DNA from: Monoraphidium neglectum
Taxonomy: Eukaryota > Chlorophyta > Chlorophyceae > Sphaeropleales > Selenastraceae
DNA: 19,294 nt
Direction of reading: 5' to 3'
Assembly (NCBI RefSeq): GCF_000611645.1
Contig: NW_014012757.1
Coordinates: forward strand, 1 to 19,294
Of the stretch, positions 18,834 to 19,294 are shown piece by piece. The notes beneath the pieces are model-generated. The model had not been told where the DNA came from, made no database searches, and saw only the letters and a list, made by a program, of their open reading frames with translations. The position numbers were made by a program, and so were the translations under genes. Positions within the stretch are counted from its first letter, which is position 1, and every line of letters starts with the position of its first letter.

Positions 18834-19294
18834 ATGGCGATGCCGGCGGGTGAGGCCGCCGGCGATCAGCAGCGGCTGCTGCCGGTGCTGCAGGGGGACG
18901 ACGACCGTGGCCAGGAGGTCGACCCATGCGCCGGCGCAGCCCCTGACGCAACCGCCGCAGCAACCACCCCTGCACACGCTGCCGCCGTGGCCGCGCCGGC
19001 GCCCGTCTGCCCTGACGCGCCGCTTCCCTCCGACGCTGCGGCGGCGGCCGGCGGCGGCGCGCCCACGCCGCCGCCGTTCGAGACGCTGACGGCCGAGGAT
19101 TTGGAGCGCGGATTCTCTCGGATCGCGTCTATGATATCCGACGTCCAATCCGCAGCCGACGGCCTCGCCTTCGACGTCTCCCAGGCCCGCGCCTTCCGCG
19201 CAGCTGCCGCCGCGGCGCTCGCCGCCGCCCTGCCCCTGCGCGACGCGCTCGCCGCCGCGGCACCCGCCGCCGCGGCCGCGCCACGGCGCGCGGC
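18834..19294 (+). CDS. Alanine-rich protein of unknown function, 5' part, cut by window edge
   Basis: An open frame of 153 codons runs from an ATG at 18834 past the right edge. The frame is open from 18561, but this is its first ATG. The third codon position is almost always G or C, as in real exons nearby. The N-terminal 80 residues are low-complexity (Ala, Pro, Asp, Gly). Then comes a more ordered stretch, FETLTAEDLERGFSRIASM followed by a helix-like segment (SDVQSAADGLAFDVSQ), and then a long Ala/Leu-rich helix (RAAAAAALAAALPLRDALAA). I do not recognise the family. It may continue through introns beyond the window, and the overlapping minus-strand frames are Arg-rich shadows. Confidence 0.55.
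   Translation, partial: MAMPAGEAAGDQQRLLPVLQGDDDRGQEVDPCAGAAPDATAAATTPAHAAAVAAPAPVCPDAPLPSDAAAAAGGGAPTPPPFETLTAEDLERGFSRIASMISDVQSAADGLAFDVSQARAFRAAAAAALAAALPLRDALAAAAPAAAAAPRRA

Overview
This window looks like nuclear DNA of a green alga (Chlorophyta). It is roughly 60% GC, and its genes have many short exons (about 50-200 bases) separated by introns of 190-590 bases. Nearly all introns start with GTG and end in CAG, the exons have GC-rich third positions, and there are simple-sequence repeats in introns. No tRNA, rRNA, CRISPR array or intact mobile element was seen. The species cannot be named from the sequence alone.

Layout: (1) 1-3398: no confident gene, only weak hydrophobic minus-strand ORF fragments. 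(2) 3399-11269, minus strand: a complete 17-exon [FeFe]-hydrogenase gene. Its protein carries the whole accessory iron-sulfur chain (2Fe-2S, His-ligated 4Fe-4S, two 4Fe-4S) ahead of an intact H-cluster domain. All 17 exons join in one frame to a product of about 714 residues. (3) 11270-12484: head-to-head intergenic region. (4) 12485-15146, plus strand: a four-exon SirB1/transglutaminase-like protein with a TPR-like C-terminus and a possible organelle-targeting N-terminus. (5) 15147-16293: a non-coding stretch with a degenerate duplication of the end of the preceding gene. (6) 16294-18196, minus strand: a six-exon gene for a 218-residue helical protein that resembles the kinetochore subunit NNF1/PMF1. 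(7) 18197-18833: a divergent upstream region. (8) 18834 to the right edge, plus strand: the 5' part of an alanine-rich protein I do not recognise.

The most interesting item is the hydrogenase. The well-studied Chlamydomonas-type algal enzymes consist of the H-domain only, whereas this gene encodes the clostridial-like (M3) architecture. It also has a poly-glutamine linker, an Ala/Pro-rich insertion next to the active-site TSCCPGW motif, and a TGTTTCA heptamer array beside the splice site that interrupts that motif. The gene neighbours do not form a pathway with it; no hydrogenase maturase (HydEF, HydG) is present here.
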